Positions 39,329-52,050 of a stretch of 64,000 nucleotides of DNA are shown here, in pieces (the stretch's first letter is position 1; every line of letters starts with the position of its first letter). Origin of the DNA: Cinclus cinclus (taxonomy: Eukaryota > Chordata > Aves > Passeriformes > Cinclidae). The position numbers and the translations under genes were made by a program. The stretch spans positions 97,489,729-97,553,728 of the forward strand of contig NC_085048.1 in the NCBI RefSeq assembly GCF_963662255.1, written 5' to 3'. Below the pieces are notes generated by a model, which worked only from the letters and a program-made list of their open reading frames with translations, made no database searches and was not told where the DNA came from.

Positions 39329-42300
39329 ATTGTATCTCACCTGCCAGCTATACCCTGGTCAAGGAGTGTGGGAAAGGTATCAGGCAATTAAGTAACAAGC
39401 TGCAATCGCATTTTAACTGTCCAAATTATTTCTCCAAACTTCCTAAAAGGTGTAATATTGTCATCATAGCTTTCCATTTCATTGTGAAGGCACTGAAGCA
39501 GGTCAGCCTTTAGGTTTTATAAGGAAAGTTTAAAAAAATCCTCGTCAATAGGAAAGCTAGAAACGAAGAGAACTCAGGGTAGGAGAGCAGATGTGGAGGA
39601 GGAGATGAGGAGGAGGTGATTTTTATTTACTGTCAGGGGTGACATTGTCTCCTACAAGAGGAGAAGTGCACAACCCTTGCAAGGCTTCTGCTGCTCCAAG
39701 TATTTGTATCCTGCCTCTTACTGCCTGATGTGTGTCACCCACACAGTGTGGTGAAACTCTTGACCTGCTTTTGACATTCTCTTCTAGGGAATACCATGGA
39801 GGGGTGAATGGAGAGTGTCTGTGAGACAGATCGGGGCTGCTTGCAAAGACTTTTAATAAATCATTGCACCTTCTTGTCAGATTTTTGCATCCTGCATGCT
39901 TCTGTGAGGGCAGAGTTCCTATACAGCTTTGGGGAAGATGAATCACTCCATCACAGTGGCAATAATGCTTAAAGAAGAACTTTTCTTCCTTTCTAATACG
40001 TCACTGGCTCTGTTTAACTATCTGACTTCTGACTCTTCAGGGCATAGGCCTGCTAAAGCAGACCCAGCTTAGGAGTATCTTATTTCTCCTGGTTATTTTA
40101 AGTCCTCCACCTTGCAGGTCTGTGCCTTGGTCTGGTAATCAGAGTGGGAAGGCAAGGAAAAACTGCTTCTGCCAGCAGAATGGGAGGAGAGCACATGGTG
40201 TCTCCAACTTTTCAAAATACAACAGTTTCTGGTAAGAGTGTGAATATCCACAAGTGATTGCTGATGATGGTCTTTGTTGGAGTTAAAAACAATATTCAGG
40301 TTATGAAAAACAGCAAAGTGCCTGGCAATCCTGAATGAGTCCCATACAATTTTTTGGGGTAAGACTTTTGCAGTTCGTACTCTTCACGAATACAAGTGGG
40401 CAGAAAAAAATGTAGTGTGTCCTCTTCATGAGTGAGATGTAGCCCTCTTCATGTGACTTGGAGCTTTAAATCTCTGCTCTTGTGTAATCCAAGAGCTGTG
40501 ATTGCAGCACAGCACTTTGCTGGCAAAGCACAGTTCTGCTAAAAGCAGGCTGCTTCCTATGGGCTGTTGGGTGCAGAGAAAATCTCCTTGGAGAGATTCT
40601 TAAAAGGTTAGTAAAAGAGATCCCCTACTAACTCCTGCTTCACAATATAATCCCATGTTACATGCTTTCCAAATAATTCCTGCCAGGAGATGTTTCACTT
40701 CAGCAAAATTTAAGAGCAAACTGAAATTATTACTTTAAATTGCATCTGATAAATAAGTTCTTCTATTTGACCAGTTCTTGGACAAAAAAAATGTATGACT
40801 GGTCAAAGCCTAGATTTTCTGGCATTGATTCAAAGCAATCTGTACCTTTGTGTGTCAAGAAGTTTATACAATGTTGGGATTGGTGTATGGCATCTGGAGA
40901 AGAAGCCTAATTTAGCCCATTCAACTATTTCTTTTTGGAAGTATGCCTCATAGTTTATGAAATGTTTTCATTGTAGCCATTGTGACACCACAGATATAAA
41001 AACTCGACAAGCTGGCTGGAATACTGGAATCGGATTGAGAAAACTTCAGGACTTCAAATGATGTTTTTTCTCACTTCTGGAAGGTACTGTAGAAATCTCC
41101 TGTCCCATATAATCTTTGCTGCTTTTCATCACATATGGTGAAAATGTAAAATCACAGTAGTATATTAATTCCATTTTTCTCACTGTTCAAAAACTCTGGA
41201 GAGTCTGCTTCAAAATATTCTGTATTTTGCCTGCGATAGTTTCAAGTCCTTGCTACAGGATGCTGATGTCCCCAGTCTGAAATGAGGAGACAGCAACCCT
41301 GTAAACAGGAGTGCTGCAGTTCCCTGCCTGTCATAAGAACTTGTCAACACTTCATTAAACTGCCCAGAGCTTGCAAACATAAGAAAAATGGACTTGATTT
41401 TGCAAAAGAAGCAGGAACAAAAAATAATAACTTTTCATCCCCTGTGTTTTGTCGATTAATTGGACAGACATTCAACTGATTGGGCTAAGAAAGGACAAGA
41501 AAGGCAGCAGTTTAAAATCATATTCTACAGCTGGAAGTCGGGTGTCTGTGAGCTATTAGGCCTTGTAAATGCTGAGAGATTGATGTTTCCTGGCATGGAC
41601 TGTGAGATAGCCACCTCTAGACACCCCGGGAAAATCAAAAGCTATCATGAGGTCCATTAGCTGCCAACTCCAGTCTGCGAGGTCAGGGCTGAGGCACAGT
41701 GGATACAAGAGTGCATCAGACATTTAAACCAGTGTTGCATCTCTTTTGTACACAAAAATCTTCATTTTCTGCTGGTATTTCTCTTGCTGAAAGCCATTCT
41801 GTATCCCTGAGTGTTCATGATTTCTAAATGTTTGGAGCTGCTGAATTGCAGTGGTGCATTATCTGTGGGCAGAGAGATCAAGGCATTCTATGGAAACACA
41901 CTGACCTCAGAGCTGGGGTGAGAATAAAGGCAAGAGAAATGAAACAGCAAAAGAGTGAACATAATTTTGAAAATGTAAAGCTAAAATAATATTTTATAAA
42001 AATTAATTTATTGGAGACATTTAACATACTTTTATCAGGTTAAGAAGCAAAGGCAAAACATGTATAGGGACTAAGCTTATTTTCAGTCTACAGGAGGAAT
42101 AGAATCCAGCAAAGAGGATAGAATCGTGGGAAAGGGATGCCAGATAATAGCATGAGTGTACATTGAGGAGAAAAAGGATAATGATCATCCTGCAGTGGAA
42201 AATGAACCTTTTACTGTGTAGGATGGCTCAAGCTTCTTTATGATGTTCAAATTAATGACTGACTAAACCACAACTTTTTTTTAAAATCATCCTATGTTCT

Positions 42301-43036
42301 CAAAGGAAATCTAAAGTACTATTTCATTAAAACTCTTGGCCAGTTTTTAGTTGGCTGAAAGATGACCTGTTTTTCCATGTCTGTCTTATAAAACATATTT
42401 TTTCTCCTTATCACCCTCTTAGACCAACAATACCACTAGTGGTGCTTTAAAACACTGGGTGATGAAAAAATCTGAAATAATCAGAGTGAAGAATAAAAAA
42501 ACCACTCAAAATCAGGGTGTAAAAATGTATCTTAACTGTAGTTCTTGGGAAAAGAAAGTCTTTAGGTAAAGTTAAACAAGATTTCCCTGAAAATCATGTA
42601 TTTATTGCATGAAGACAAAAACTGTTCAGAGGAAGGGTAACAAGTGAACAGTCTGTGACTGTGACATCCTAAGCAGATGCTGAACTCTTTGGTCCAGCCA
42701 TGTCCCACCCTCTGCCATGGGTATCCACCATCCCACCAGGAGTAGAAAGCTGGGTAAAGGTGCAGGATTTGCAGATCTAAGTACTTTTTCTGTCTCATAA
42801 AAGAATAAAATCTTTTTGTTTTATGTGCTGTGTCCAAAGGGCTTTGCACCATCTCATACTGTATTTCAAAATCTGTTTTCTCCTGCTCTGCTTGCAGAAC
42901 TTGCAGCTTAAACACTGGAAATATTATAAACAAAGGCTGAGGGAGCAGGCTCATGGCTCTAACTCCCTGCCCAGTTTTCATAACATAGACCTTGCTACTT
43001 GAGAAAATGGGAGCTTTTTTCCCAGTGCCTCAGGAA

Positions 43037-43051
43037 TTTTTTTTTTTTTTT
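43037..43051. repeat. T-rich homopolymer
   Basis: Fifteen consecutive T residues in unique sequence, with no attached retroelement. Confidence 0.9.
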
Positions 43052-44822
43052 CAGAGAAAAAAACCTCCTGATTCTTCTAGAAAACAAAAACAAAAAAATT
43101 CTTTCCTTACTCTCAGGTCTACTTACAGACTAGAAGAAGACCCAGCTGGGGAAGACAAGCAAATGTAGCACCAATAGTCACAAAATTACAGCAGGTATTC
43201 ATGACCATCACACAGGTTTCAGAGAGGGAAAAGATTTCTACTGCTGGAAATTATCTACCAGAATATTTTTATAAGTTTTGATGCTTTTGACAACCATGAG
43301 AATAACCCTAATAAATTACTTATGAATGAAGACCTATCAGAATGTATGCAGCAGCTGCCCAAGAATCTGAGAAAGGATAGCAAGCTCCTGAACAACTGTT
43401 TAATCAAATGCAATTAAGGACTAAGAGGTATCAGGTCCATGCAAATATATTCTCTTAATCTAGAAATTCATATTAAAAACTCTCAGAGAGCATTTTCAAA
43501 TTTTCTGTTTGCTGGTGCTCAGGTTTTTTTTTGTGTGTGAGAGATTTATTCCCAGGATACATGTCACTGTATCTATCTAGAAAATTTTGCTTTATTGTGT
43601 TAATTAAAATTCTCTTCAGGGAAAACAAGCCAGGCCTAGCAAATCCAAAGAGCAAAGGATTCTCTCTGTCCAGTGGAACCTACCTGAAAATAAAAAGACT
43701 TGCTCCAAAATTTCCTGTTAGTATAAAATTCAACTCTTAAAAAATGTGTTTGTACTCACTGTATTTTCTAATTTTCATGTGTTAACTACATTTATTTGGT
43801 TTGTCTGACATGTACTAGTTACCAACTCTATCTCCAAATTATTTTGGCACAAGTTTTGTAGCACCCTTACAGAAAACATAGTTTGAACCATATTGTCAAC
43901 TAAAATGTTGGAAGACCTAACCAGTAATTCCTTCTTGGCAAATAACAAAATAGAAACAGGCATCAAATATTTACTATAGAGGAATATTATTTTCTCAAAA
44001 CTTATTCTATAGAAGTAAATATAAGAGAACTAGACCTGTTTGGCAAATTATTAAATCAGATTACTTTTCCCGGTCATAGAATTGATATTTCTTTTTTTAG
44101 GTGATGAAGAATCTACCTTGTGTTTGACATATTACCCCTTACAATTTCTTTAACCCACATCCCAGAAATAATTAAACTGAAATTACTCTGTGCAATACAG
44201 AGTGAAATAAAGATAATAGTTTAAGAATCTGAGCATCAGTTTTGGTAAAGTCAAGCTGTCAGCACTCATTAAGAGCAGGTTGGAATCTGAAAAAACTAGA
44301 GAGTCTTTCTAAAAAATATAGAAAAAATTTAAAAACACACTTTGGTGAGTGCTTGCCTGATGGGGGACTGTGTTTGTCAGCATCACATGAAGACAAAGGA
44401 GAGCGAATATTGTGTTCCTGAAACCTTTGATCTCCTGCTTCACTGAACATGCCAGACAGCTTGAACTCTCCACACTGGTGGGTGTGCCCAGAATACCATC
44501 CAGGCATCCCAAGTTTCCATTGGTATGTTGCAAAGGAAGGCTTGGGCTCTCTAGAATGGCGTGGCTCTTCTTTTATTCTCAATGTTGTCACAGAGCATGA
44601 AAGAGCAAAGGCCATCCAGGATCCCTAAGAAACATCCCCTGTGAAGATGGGACTATCCCATGGCTGCCAGTCTGGGGTTCCTTGAAATACTTCAGGAGCA
44701 TCTGAGCTGACACAGGGGGATGCCCACAGTAGACACCACCCAGTTTTTTGCAGTCCCTGCACTGTTTAAATGACTTACAGTGCTGTTAGCTCTTGTGCTG
44801 GTAGAGCTGTTCCTCTGCAGGA

Positions 44823-44850
44823 ACTTCTAGGGAATACTTCTAGGGAATAC
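44823..44850. repeat. 13-bp tandem duplication
   Basis: acttctagggaat occurs at 44823-44835 and again at 44836-44848, directly head to tail, followed by the first two bases of a third unit. Confidence 0.9.
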
Positions 44851-45009
44851 TGTAAATCCTTCAGTAATTTTATGGTCAAGGCCATATAAAGCAGTTATTT
44901 TGGGTCCAGCTCACAGTGCCATAAAATTACATCAGATTCTGCATTTTCATGAAAAAGAAATGGCAAGTTTCTTGCCCTTACAGAAAGCTTGAAGCTTCAA
45001 AATATGAAA

Positions 45010-45109
45010 CTGATGCAATGTCATCTGCCTGAGGACCTGAAACAAGAGCTCTAGAGAGACTAATGCAATGTGATATGCTTGAGAGCCTGAAATGTGCTCC
45101 AAGGATTGT
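45010..45109. repeat. Imperfect tandem duplication, about 50-bp period
   Basis: A passage beginning ctgatgcaatgtcat at 45010 recurs as ctaatgcaatgtgat at 45060. Both copies continue to a phrase ending gcctgaaa or acctgaaa. The first 33 bases of each unit match well and the remainder poorly. It is an old local duplication with no coding meaning visible. Confidence 0.7.
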
Positions 45110-46254
45110 GAACTCCTGTATGCGACTTCATTTCATATTTATTCCTGGATCCATGGTCCCAGCAAAGCTAGTGACAGCCATCCCTGCAAAGAGCAGTGAA
45201 AAGATAGGAACAGATAATTGTGGCAAGCCCTGCCTACTCAACAAATCATTGTGTCCTGCAAAAAAAAAGAAGAGGCTTTTATTTTCCACTGCTACTTGCA
45301 CTGGTTAAGAATGACCAGAAGTAGAAGGCTCCTGAGTACAGAGTCATGGAAGGCTTGTTGGCAATACCTATGGGCTCTGAAATATTTTATTCCAGCCACC
45401 ACATATTGGGAATGTCATTTAATAAAAGGGTGTAATGAAAAGTAATGTTGAAAGTTCATGAATGTTGCATAGCTTGGTAAACTGTTATTCTTCTGCATAA
45501 AGAGCCCTGGAAGTACACATGGGGATAAGGGAAAGATGAATCTGTCAGGAAACCATGTTGAACAATTAGGCACTTAAGGCTAGCTGCAGAAAAAAGCCAG
45601 GACTCTGCAGAAAAGTAGAATTAATGAAAGCCATTCTTCCCTTTGAGCCATAATGTTATCAGCCTGCTTTACTCCTACATTATAGAATTGGCTTTTCTCC
45701 ACTTTTTAAACTCAATTATGTGATATAACTGAAAGCATCATCTGGTCTTTTGGTACTTGCTACTATTTTCATCTGTTAAATCATTTAAGTATTTTTGGAA
45801 TTAATAATGGCTTTTAAGTGGGTTTTAAGGCAGGGAGGACCCTCTTTGGGCAAAGCTGTTTTAATTGCTCAGCTTCTGATCAGCTAACAGTAGCTGGTTT
45901 GAATATTTGTGATCTGACAGTGTAATGTCAAGGGACTGAAAATATGCTTATTTCTGATTTACTAGAAGAAACCATGACATTTAACTGACTGAGGTCTCTA
46001 TCCCACAGTGAACTCAGCATAACCTTTGGTATACTATTGGCTTGAAGAATAAAGAAAACCTTAACAGGGAGTTAAAAGGAAAAAGAACTGAAGGAGGGAG
46101 TCATAGTAAAGCATCTGGAATGCAAATAGAAACAGAAATAGAACTTTATAATATCACTATATGTGAATGCATTTCTACTTCTTCTCTCTCAGTAGCCCTA
46201 TTTATCTGGCTACATTTCTGAGGAAAAGAAGCTGAAATAAAGAGATGCTCAGAC

Positions 46255-46271
46255 TTTTTTTTTTTTTTTTT
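46255..46271. repeat. T17 homopolymer
   Basis: Seventeen consecutive T residues in unique sequence. Confidence 0.9.
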
Positions 46272-46827
46272 AGGAACTAAGGGAAAGAAATTGACAAACA
46301 ATAGGAGCAGAAAGAATGGAGACAGCAGAGTGGGCTACAGACAGATTTGTTGCTGTGATAACAGTTAGGTAAGAGGTTACTGTTGGAGCTCTGCTCACCT
46401 CCTCCCTCTCAAAGATCTGCAGGCATCACTGAACATGCAGATTTGCATTTTGTTCTCTGACTTTAGGGAGTCACTGGGCGTGCAACTCTGCCAGCAGCTC
46501 CAAAGACAGCTCTGCAGCAGGGGCAAGAGCACCCACCCAAGGATCCGTCCTTGGGGTGGTAGTAACCCCAAAAACCCAGCTCAGCTGGCAGGACAGCACT
46601 TCTGACCAACTACACTGGTGTCACACCAAACCCACCAGGTTATTACTACTGTAATAAGAGCAGAATGTGACACATAAAAGCTCCAAAGAGAATGGGAGTG
46701 AAAGTGCATCAGTTTGGAGGAATAGGAAATGAAGGAGAAAAAGTTAAGAGGAAAAGAAAAGAAATGAGGCAGAATCTGGCTCAGATGTATAAGCCATCTG
46801 TAGTGTGTATCAGAGTAGCAACAAAGA

Positions 46828-47150
46828 TCACAGAAGCACAGAACCACAGAATATGCTGAGTTGGAAGGGACCCACCAGGATCATTGAGTCCAGCTCCTGG
46901 CACTGCACAGATTTGTCCAAATGATTCTTGCACTCTGTCAGGCTTGGTGTGGTGAGCACTTCCCTGGGGAGCCTGTTCTGGTGCCCAGCCACCCTCTGGG
47001 TGAAGAACCTTTTCCTGATATCCAACCTAAACCTCCCCTGACACAACCTCAGGCCCTGGGTTCTGTCACTGGTCACCACAGAGGAGAGATGTACTGCAGC
47101 ACAAGCTTCGAGGCCATGTGGAAGATGAAGAGACTACATGATGCAGTGGT
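46828..47150 (-). mobile_element. CR1 LINE, 3' part, antisense
   Basis: Starts at the 3' tail (aaccacagaatatgctgag) and continues through gttggaagggacccacc, cactctgtcaggcttgg, cttccctggggagcctg, ccctctgggtgaagaacc, ccaacctaaacctccc and gtcactggtcaccacag. These are consecutive landmarks of a common songbird CR1 subfamily read backwards. Weaker similarity continues to about 47150. It is 5' truncated with no coding part. A remnant of the same subfamily and orientation lies at 18588-18661. Confidence 0.92.
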
Positions 47151-48679
47151 TTGTTTATAAACAAGACCTACTCTAGGGGTTCAAAAGGTTCCAGGCTTCC
47201 AGAGGAGTCTTTGGCAGTGATCTGTGCAGCGCCTGTTGGTAGCAAGTCTCCACGTGCCACTCAGCTTTAAAGAAGCTTTTTTTGACCTTTAAAGCTATAA
47301 GAAACACAGCTTTTGCCAGATGAATATTTCCTCTCTCAGATGCAGCACAATTCCAGAAAGCAATCCTGGTTTTTTGGGTTTTTTTCCTGCCTGAGTGTGG
47401 ATCTCACAATTTTGCCACAATAAAACCATGAAATCCCTCAGTTCACCCTGCACAGAGGAATGTGAATGGAGGTGCTGGGGTGAGACACTGAGACACCACT
47501 TGAGCATGAAGTCTTCCATCCTCTGATGGAAGTGATGCTCTCAGGATACCTGTTTCAGTGGGAAAAACAACTGCTGAGTGTTCTCTCAAGAGCCAGTTGA
47601 AATGTGGGAGGGCGCTTAGCATTGAGCTTGTTCTCAACACAGTAATCCTATAAATCCAAATCCAAAGAGCTGTTTTTCATGACTTGAGAGCCCCCTGTGG
47701 CTGCAGATTTGGCAGCAGCATCTGACTTCATGTTCCAGAAATCTCACAGAAAGTCTTTATGGTGGAAAAGCGAGGCACATTTGATCCCTAAGCCTTTAAC
47801 GTGTATTTCCCATTGTAAACCCTAGGGGTTTTTGTCCTCTTTTGCAGGTTTTGGATTCGTTTTGAATGTCTTACATAAAGACTGTAGCTTAGTTCTCCAT
47901 ATTATTGTGCCCTTAATGTATACTTGCTTTTATCTCCTACAGGTACTATTGGTACCCCACAGGCAGGCAAAGCATTTGACATTGTGGGTTGGCTTTTACA
48001 TCAAAAGGGAAGGAGTCTTGTGCCAGCCCAGTTACTTTCTGCTGAAGTTACTCCTTGTTATTTATTCAGAATCAATACTTTTCAAATTGGCTTCCACAGT
48101 TATGAGCCTTTCCAGCACAACACAGCTTTGAGATGTCATTTGTACTGGGCTGGTGACTCAGACAGAAGTGTGTCTTTGCTAATTCACAGTTTATTCTGTA
48201 TTTTAAAAAGCTCCACAGAAGGGGCTGTCACTGTCTGTGAGAAGAGACTTCTCAGAAGTGACTACTCACTGTCATTTCATGATTTTCACACACAAGTAAA
48301 AAGCATGTTCTCACCTCTATAAAATAAAGGAAACATGAGAAAACTTTAGAATGTGCTCAGGAAACCTGTGAAGAGGAGCAACTACTATTCTCCTCACTTT
48401 TCAAATCCCTTAGTCTGATACTGATCCCACCCAGCACTGGGGTGACAGCTCTACTGAGCTACTTTTAATTCTGTAGGGATTGACCAGCCCAGACTTTACT
48501 GAAAATGCAGAATACAAGAACAGAAGAACATCCTGCCTGGGTCCAACTGCTGGGACCATCCAGAGCAGATGCTGTGCCTCCAGCAGTGGCAGTAGGAGAG
48601 ACCCTGAGAAGAAAGTACCTGGGCTTGGACACTTTTTGCAGCACATTCCCTCAGTACTCACAGCTGTTGGATTGGGGGT
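47151..48679. other. Unique non-coding DNA upstream of the LTR
   Basis: No exon or repeat recognised. A plus-strand frame of 132 codons (47924-48322) begins just after a pyrimidine-rich stretch ending in cag, but its translation matches no family I know and there is no matching donor or partner exon. Confidence 0.5.
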
Positions 48680-49195
48680 TGTCCTGGTTTCAGTTAGGAT
48701 AGAGTTAACTTCTTCTCAGTGACTGGTATAGGGCTGTGTTCTAGATTCAGAAGGAGAATAATGATAACACACTGATATTTTGGGTTTTACTAAGTCATGT
48801 TTATCCTAAGTCAAGGATAACTTTTTTTTCCTATTGTTTTTTTTTTCTTTCTTTCTTCATGCTCTGCCAGGGAGGAGGTATGGAAAAAAAAACCAAAACT
48901 ATGAGGGGGCATAGCTGGGATAAGAGACCCAGACTGGCCAAAGGGATAGTACACACCAAATATCATGCCCAGAATAAAAACTAGGGGAATTACACAGGAG
49001 AGGGAATGATCCGTCTTCAGGAATGGGATGTGGCATCAGTTAGTGAGTTGCGAGCAATTTTATTGTGCATCAGTAGTTTGTTTATTTTTTCTTCCATTTA
49101 AAAAATAATTATTATTTACTATTTTTATTATATTTTACTTTATTTTCAATTATTAAACTGTTCTTATCTCAACCTGAAGGTTTTACTTTTGAGTC
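48680..49195 (+). mobile_element. Solo LTR, avian ERVL-type, 3' truncated
   Basis: The element opens with tgtcctggtttcag, the characteristic 5' end of a widespread avian ERVL-type LTR. It proceeds through agagttaac, gtatagggctgtgtt, ataacacactgata, catgctctgccaggg, gactggccaaagggata and gtgagcaattttattgtgc-like text to attaaactgttcttatctc. The place where a TATA box is expected reads agaataaaaact, so the promoter looks degraded. A possible ATTAAA polyadenylation signal lies at 49152-49157. The 3' end of the family, including the terminal CA, is missing, and CR1 sequence follows directly. No gag, pol or env and no second LTR are present. Confidence 0.88.
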
Positions 49196-50170
49196 CAGAC
49201 CTTGCTGTGCAGAGCAGGACATCTTTCATCTCTTTTAAACCCATCTCCTGTTAGTTTCAATTAGTGTCCCTCAGCCCCCACATTGCACAACTTGCTAACA
49301 GCTCCCTGCCCAGCTTAGAGTGACTTTGTAAACCTCAGCTACATCCCACTCCTCCTTCTCTCCACACCAAACAGCCCCATTCTGGTCTTTCCATGCAAGG
49401 CAGTGGCTCCATCCTTTGAAAATTTCATTGCTGTCTCCCTGCCCATGCAGAGGTGCTGGGACCAGATCTGCCAGCAGTCAGAGCACAGGCTGTGGGTTTG
49501 CCCTGCTCCTTTGTGAAGACACCGAGGTGTGATCTGTGCTGTTTCCAGGACCCTTTCTGATGGTGTTTTGTTGTTTTTCTGGCTGTTGCTGTGTTCTGAG
49601 CCAAGGATTTCGGTGACCTGCCAGTGATGCCTGTGGGAGCCCCTTCCCAAGGGCTCCAACTGCCTGTTTGGAGCTCAATTTTATGTGAGTGACTTAGATA
49701 ACACAAAATATACTTTTATCTGCATCGAAGCATATCTGCCACCTTTTTGACCATCATATGCCACCTTTTTTTCACCTTCATCATCAGTGCCTTGTTTGAC
49801 TGCTTTATAATCTCCATAAACTTGGGAATATTCATTCCATCAGCCTCCCTAGGTTAAGGATGAAGATGTTGAATAAAGCCTGCCTCACACCCAGTTTCTG
49901 AGAGAACTGATTTTGACCCTCCTCTGCCCTGATAATGACAGTTCTACCTTCCCTTTTTGCTTCTTATCTCATAATCTGACTTCAAACCATAAAAGCACCT
50001 CTCGTCAAATCCCAAGGAAACCTAATTTTTTAATACCTTTTCATGAGGGGTCTTGCCAAAGGTGTTCTGAAAACCCAAGCATATCGTGCCTACTAACAAT
50101 CTCCTGTAATTCACAAAATCCTCCTTGTCCTTGTAAGTCATCAACACACAGGGTTACCACATGAGAATTA
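49196..50170 (-). mobile_element. Old CR1-type LINE, antisense
   Basis: Scattered but correctly ordered landmarks of an old antisense CR1 are present: ttctctccacaccaaacag, then cctttgaaaatttcattg, later ggatgaagatgttgaataa, then gccaaaggtgttctgaaaa, and text corresponding to the end of the reverse-transcriptase region. The span is longer than the other copies and much more diverged, so the internal continuity and both edges are uncertain. A small local duplication (catatctgccacc and catatgccacc) lies at 49731-49770. Confidence 0.55.
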
Positions 50171-51041
50171 AGCCCACTTGTCATTTGGTTTCAGAATTAC
50201 AAGCAGCTTTAAGTACTACACTTTTATTTCTCAAGTCCACTGTGCAAGGACTAGTCCAGGCTCCCCCCACATAATGCACCTGCAAGCAGAAGGTAACAGA
50301 GCTTCATTTGTATATTGGAAGCTCAGAGGTTTTCTAAAATGAAACCTAAAGAAGCAAATATATTCTTTATTTAAATAAAGGAGTGGAACAAATATATGGG
50401 GTTTAAGGGGTGATTAAATAAAATAAAAATAATAAGAATAGGAATAAGTCTAATCAAAACAAAAGTCTGGAATTTCATCCTAATCAAAAGAGAAAGTAAT
50501 AATGACTTTATGTCAAACTAAATTGTTTTGAAACCAAATATTATTACTTTTTAGATTTTAATGCACTTTCATGCCATCTTAAATAGTTAACTTCAAGGCT
50601 AAGCATTATTTTAAAATGAAAAAGTGACACACATCATTAAAATATATTAAAATAAACTTTTTAAAATTTTAGGATGTTTTCTGTGTTTGTTGATAAAGCT
50701 TACTGGCCAGATTCTGGTCTGGATTTACAGATAATTCCAGTTGATACAGAAGTGCATTATCAGCGAATGAATTTTTTGTATTATAAATTTCAGCAAACCT
50801 TATATACAGATCTCCCCATTTGTAATCACAAACAAAATTCTGTCGACTACATCATCATGTGTTCTGACTGAATATCAAACTACAGTGCTGTAATTCATGC
50901 ACAGAGAAGTCTAGTTTGGAAGTAACCCACACCTCTTCCTCTCCAAACTGTGTAAAGCCAGACTTTCAAACTGCTCCTCTCACACTCACTGGTACCTTGC
51001 TCATATTGATCCATGCTACAAAACTGAACTAAGTTGGTGAT
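50171..51041. other. Unique AT-rich non-coding DNA
   Basis: Very AT-rich between 50330 and 50680. No exon or repeat recognised. Confidence 0.55.
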
Positions 51042-51442
51042 TTGATGCTCATAGGGCTGGAGCCCCTCTCCTGTGGATGCAGACTGAGAGAGCTGGGTTT
51101 GTTCAGCCTGGAGAAGAGAAGCCCTGAGGAGACCTCAGAGCACCTTCCAGTACCTACAGGGAGCTGCAGGAGAGCTGGACAGGGACTTTTCACAAGGGCA
51201 TGGAGTGACAGGATAAGGCTTCAAACTGAAAGAGAACAGGTTTAGATTAGAGATGAGGAGAAATTCTTCCCAGTGAGGGTGGTGAGGCACTGGCAGAGGT
51301 TGCCCAGAGAAGCTGTGGATGCCCCATCCCTGGATGGGGCTCTGAGCAAACCAGTGGAAGGTGTCCCTGCCCATGGCAGGGACATTGGAACTGGGTGATC
51401 TTTAAGGTCCATTCCAACCCAAACTACTCTATCGTTCTATGG
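51042..51442 (+). mobile_element. CR1 LINE, 3' part, sense
   Basis: A well-preserved CR1 tail. gggctggagcccctctcc is followed by gttcagcctggagaagag, ggtttagattagagatgag, aattcttcccagtgaggg, ggttgcccagagaagctg, gatgccccatccctgg and ctttaaggtccattccaac, ending in tctatcgttctatgg, close to the usual terminal octamer repeat. It is 5' truncated and purely untranslated-region sequence. The subfamily is the same as the opposite-strand copy at 6532-6975, and this copy looks younger. Confidence 0.93.
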
Positions 51443-51942
51443 ATTTTCAGTAATTAATTTTAGATGTCAATTCTCTTAAAAGCAGATTTTTGTGCCATAA
51501 CTGTTTTCCCGTCCTTAAATCTGAAAATCTCTGGAATGTCACTATGGGAGTCCAGGGTGTTCCCCTGGCTTCTCTGGGTGCCTCCAGACTCCTCAGGCAG
51601 GGGGTTCAGAGGGCTTGGTTTAGTGCCAAAGACCCCTGGGGACTGGATTTTAGTCCCTGGAAAAAATTACCAACATTGCAGGAAGAATTACAAGTCACAA
51701 AAATTAAGTAGAGTATAAATTAGATTGTTAGAAGGTAGAAAAGTGAGTTTTTAGAAATGTTTATATTGGGGGTTTAAAGCTAAGAGGGAGGATTTTGGGT
51801 GTGGTACGTCTTTTCTTCTTCTTCATGTTAACAATCTTGTGAGTCAGGATGGCATCACTGGATTGGTTTGGGACAAAGTTGGACAGTGTAATAGTTTCAT
51901 GTATTGGAAAGTAATTGTAAACATTAGGTATGTAATTTATAG

Positions 51943-51950
51943 TATAAAAG
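51943..51950 (+). promoter_or_regulatory. TATA-like box of the solo LTR
   Basis: tataaaag sits in the expected U3 position of the LTR, about 95 bases before the AATAAA signal. Whether it is still active cannot be judged. Confidence 0.5.
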
Positions 51951-52044
51951 ATAAGTCCTGCCCAAGAGCAGAGGGAGTGTGCCTTGGATCGTCGTGCTAC
52001 ACAGAGCTCCGTTAGTTAGAGAAAGAATTTCTTAGATAAGAAAG

Positions 52045-52050
52045 AATAAA
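52045..52050 (+). terminator. AATAAA polyadenylation signal of the solo LTR
   Basis: aataaa lies inside the LTR downstream of the TATA-like box, as expected at the end of the R region. Confidence 0.5.

Larger units (their letters stand above)
39329..46827. other. Unique AT-rich non-coding DNA
   Basis: No exon, RNA gene or interspersed repeat recognised over about 7.5 kb. A minus-strand frame of 139 codons at 42562-42981 and one of 118 codons at 44259-44615 show no domain. T tracts occur at 43037-43051 and 46255-46271, and short duplications at 44823-44850 and 45010-45109. Confidence 0.55.

Noticed and set aside
42562..42981. Minus-strand frame of 139 codons
   Set aside because: No domain, no homologue recognised, no splice sites that make an exon, and ordinary non-coding composition around it.
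47924..48322. Plus-strand frame of 132 codons following an acceptor-like site
   Set aside because: The translation resembles no known protein and I found no partner exon or donor at its end.
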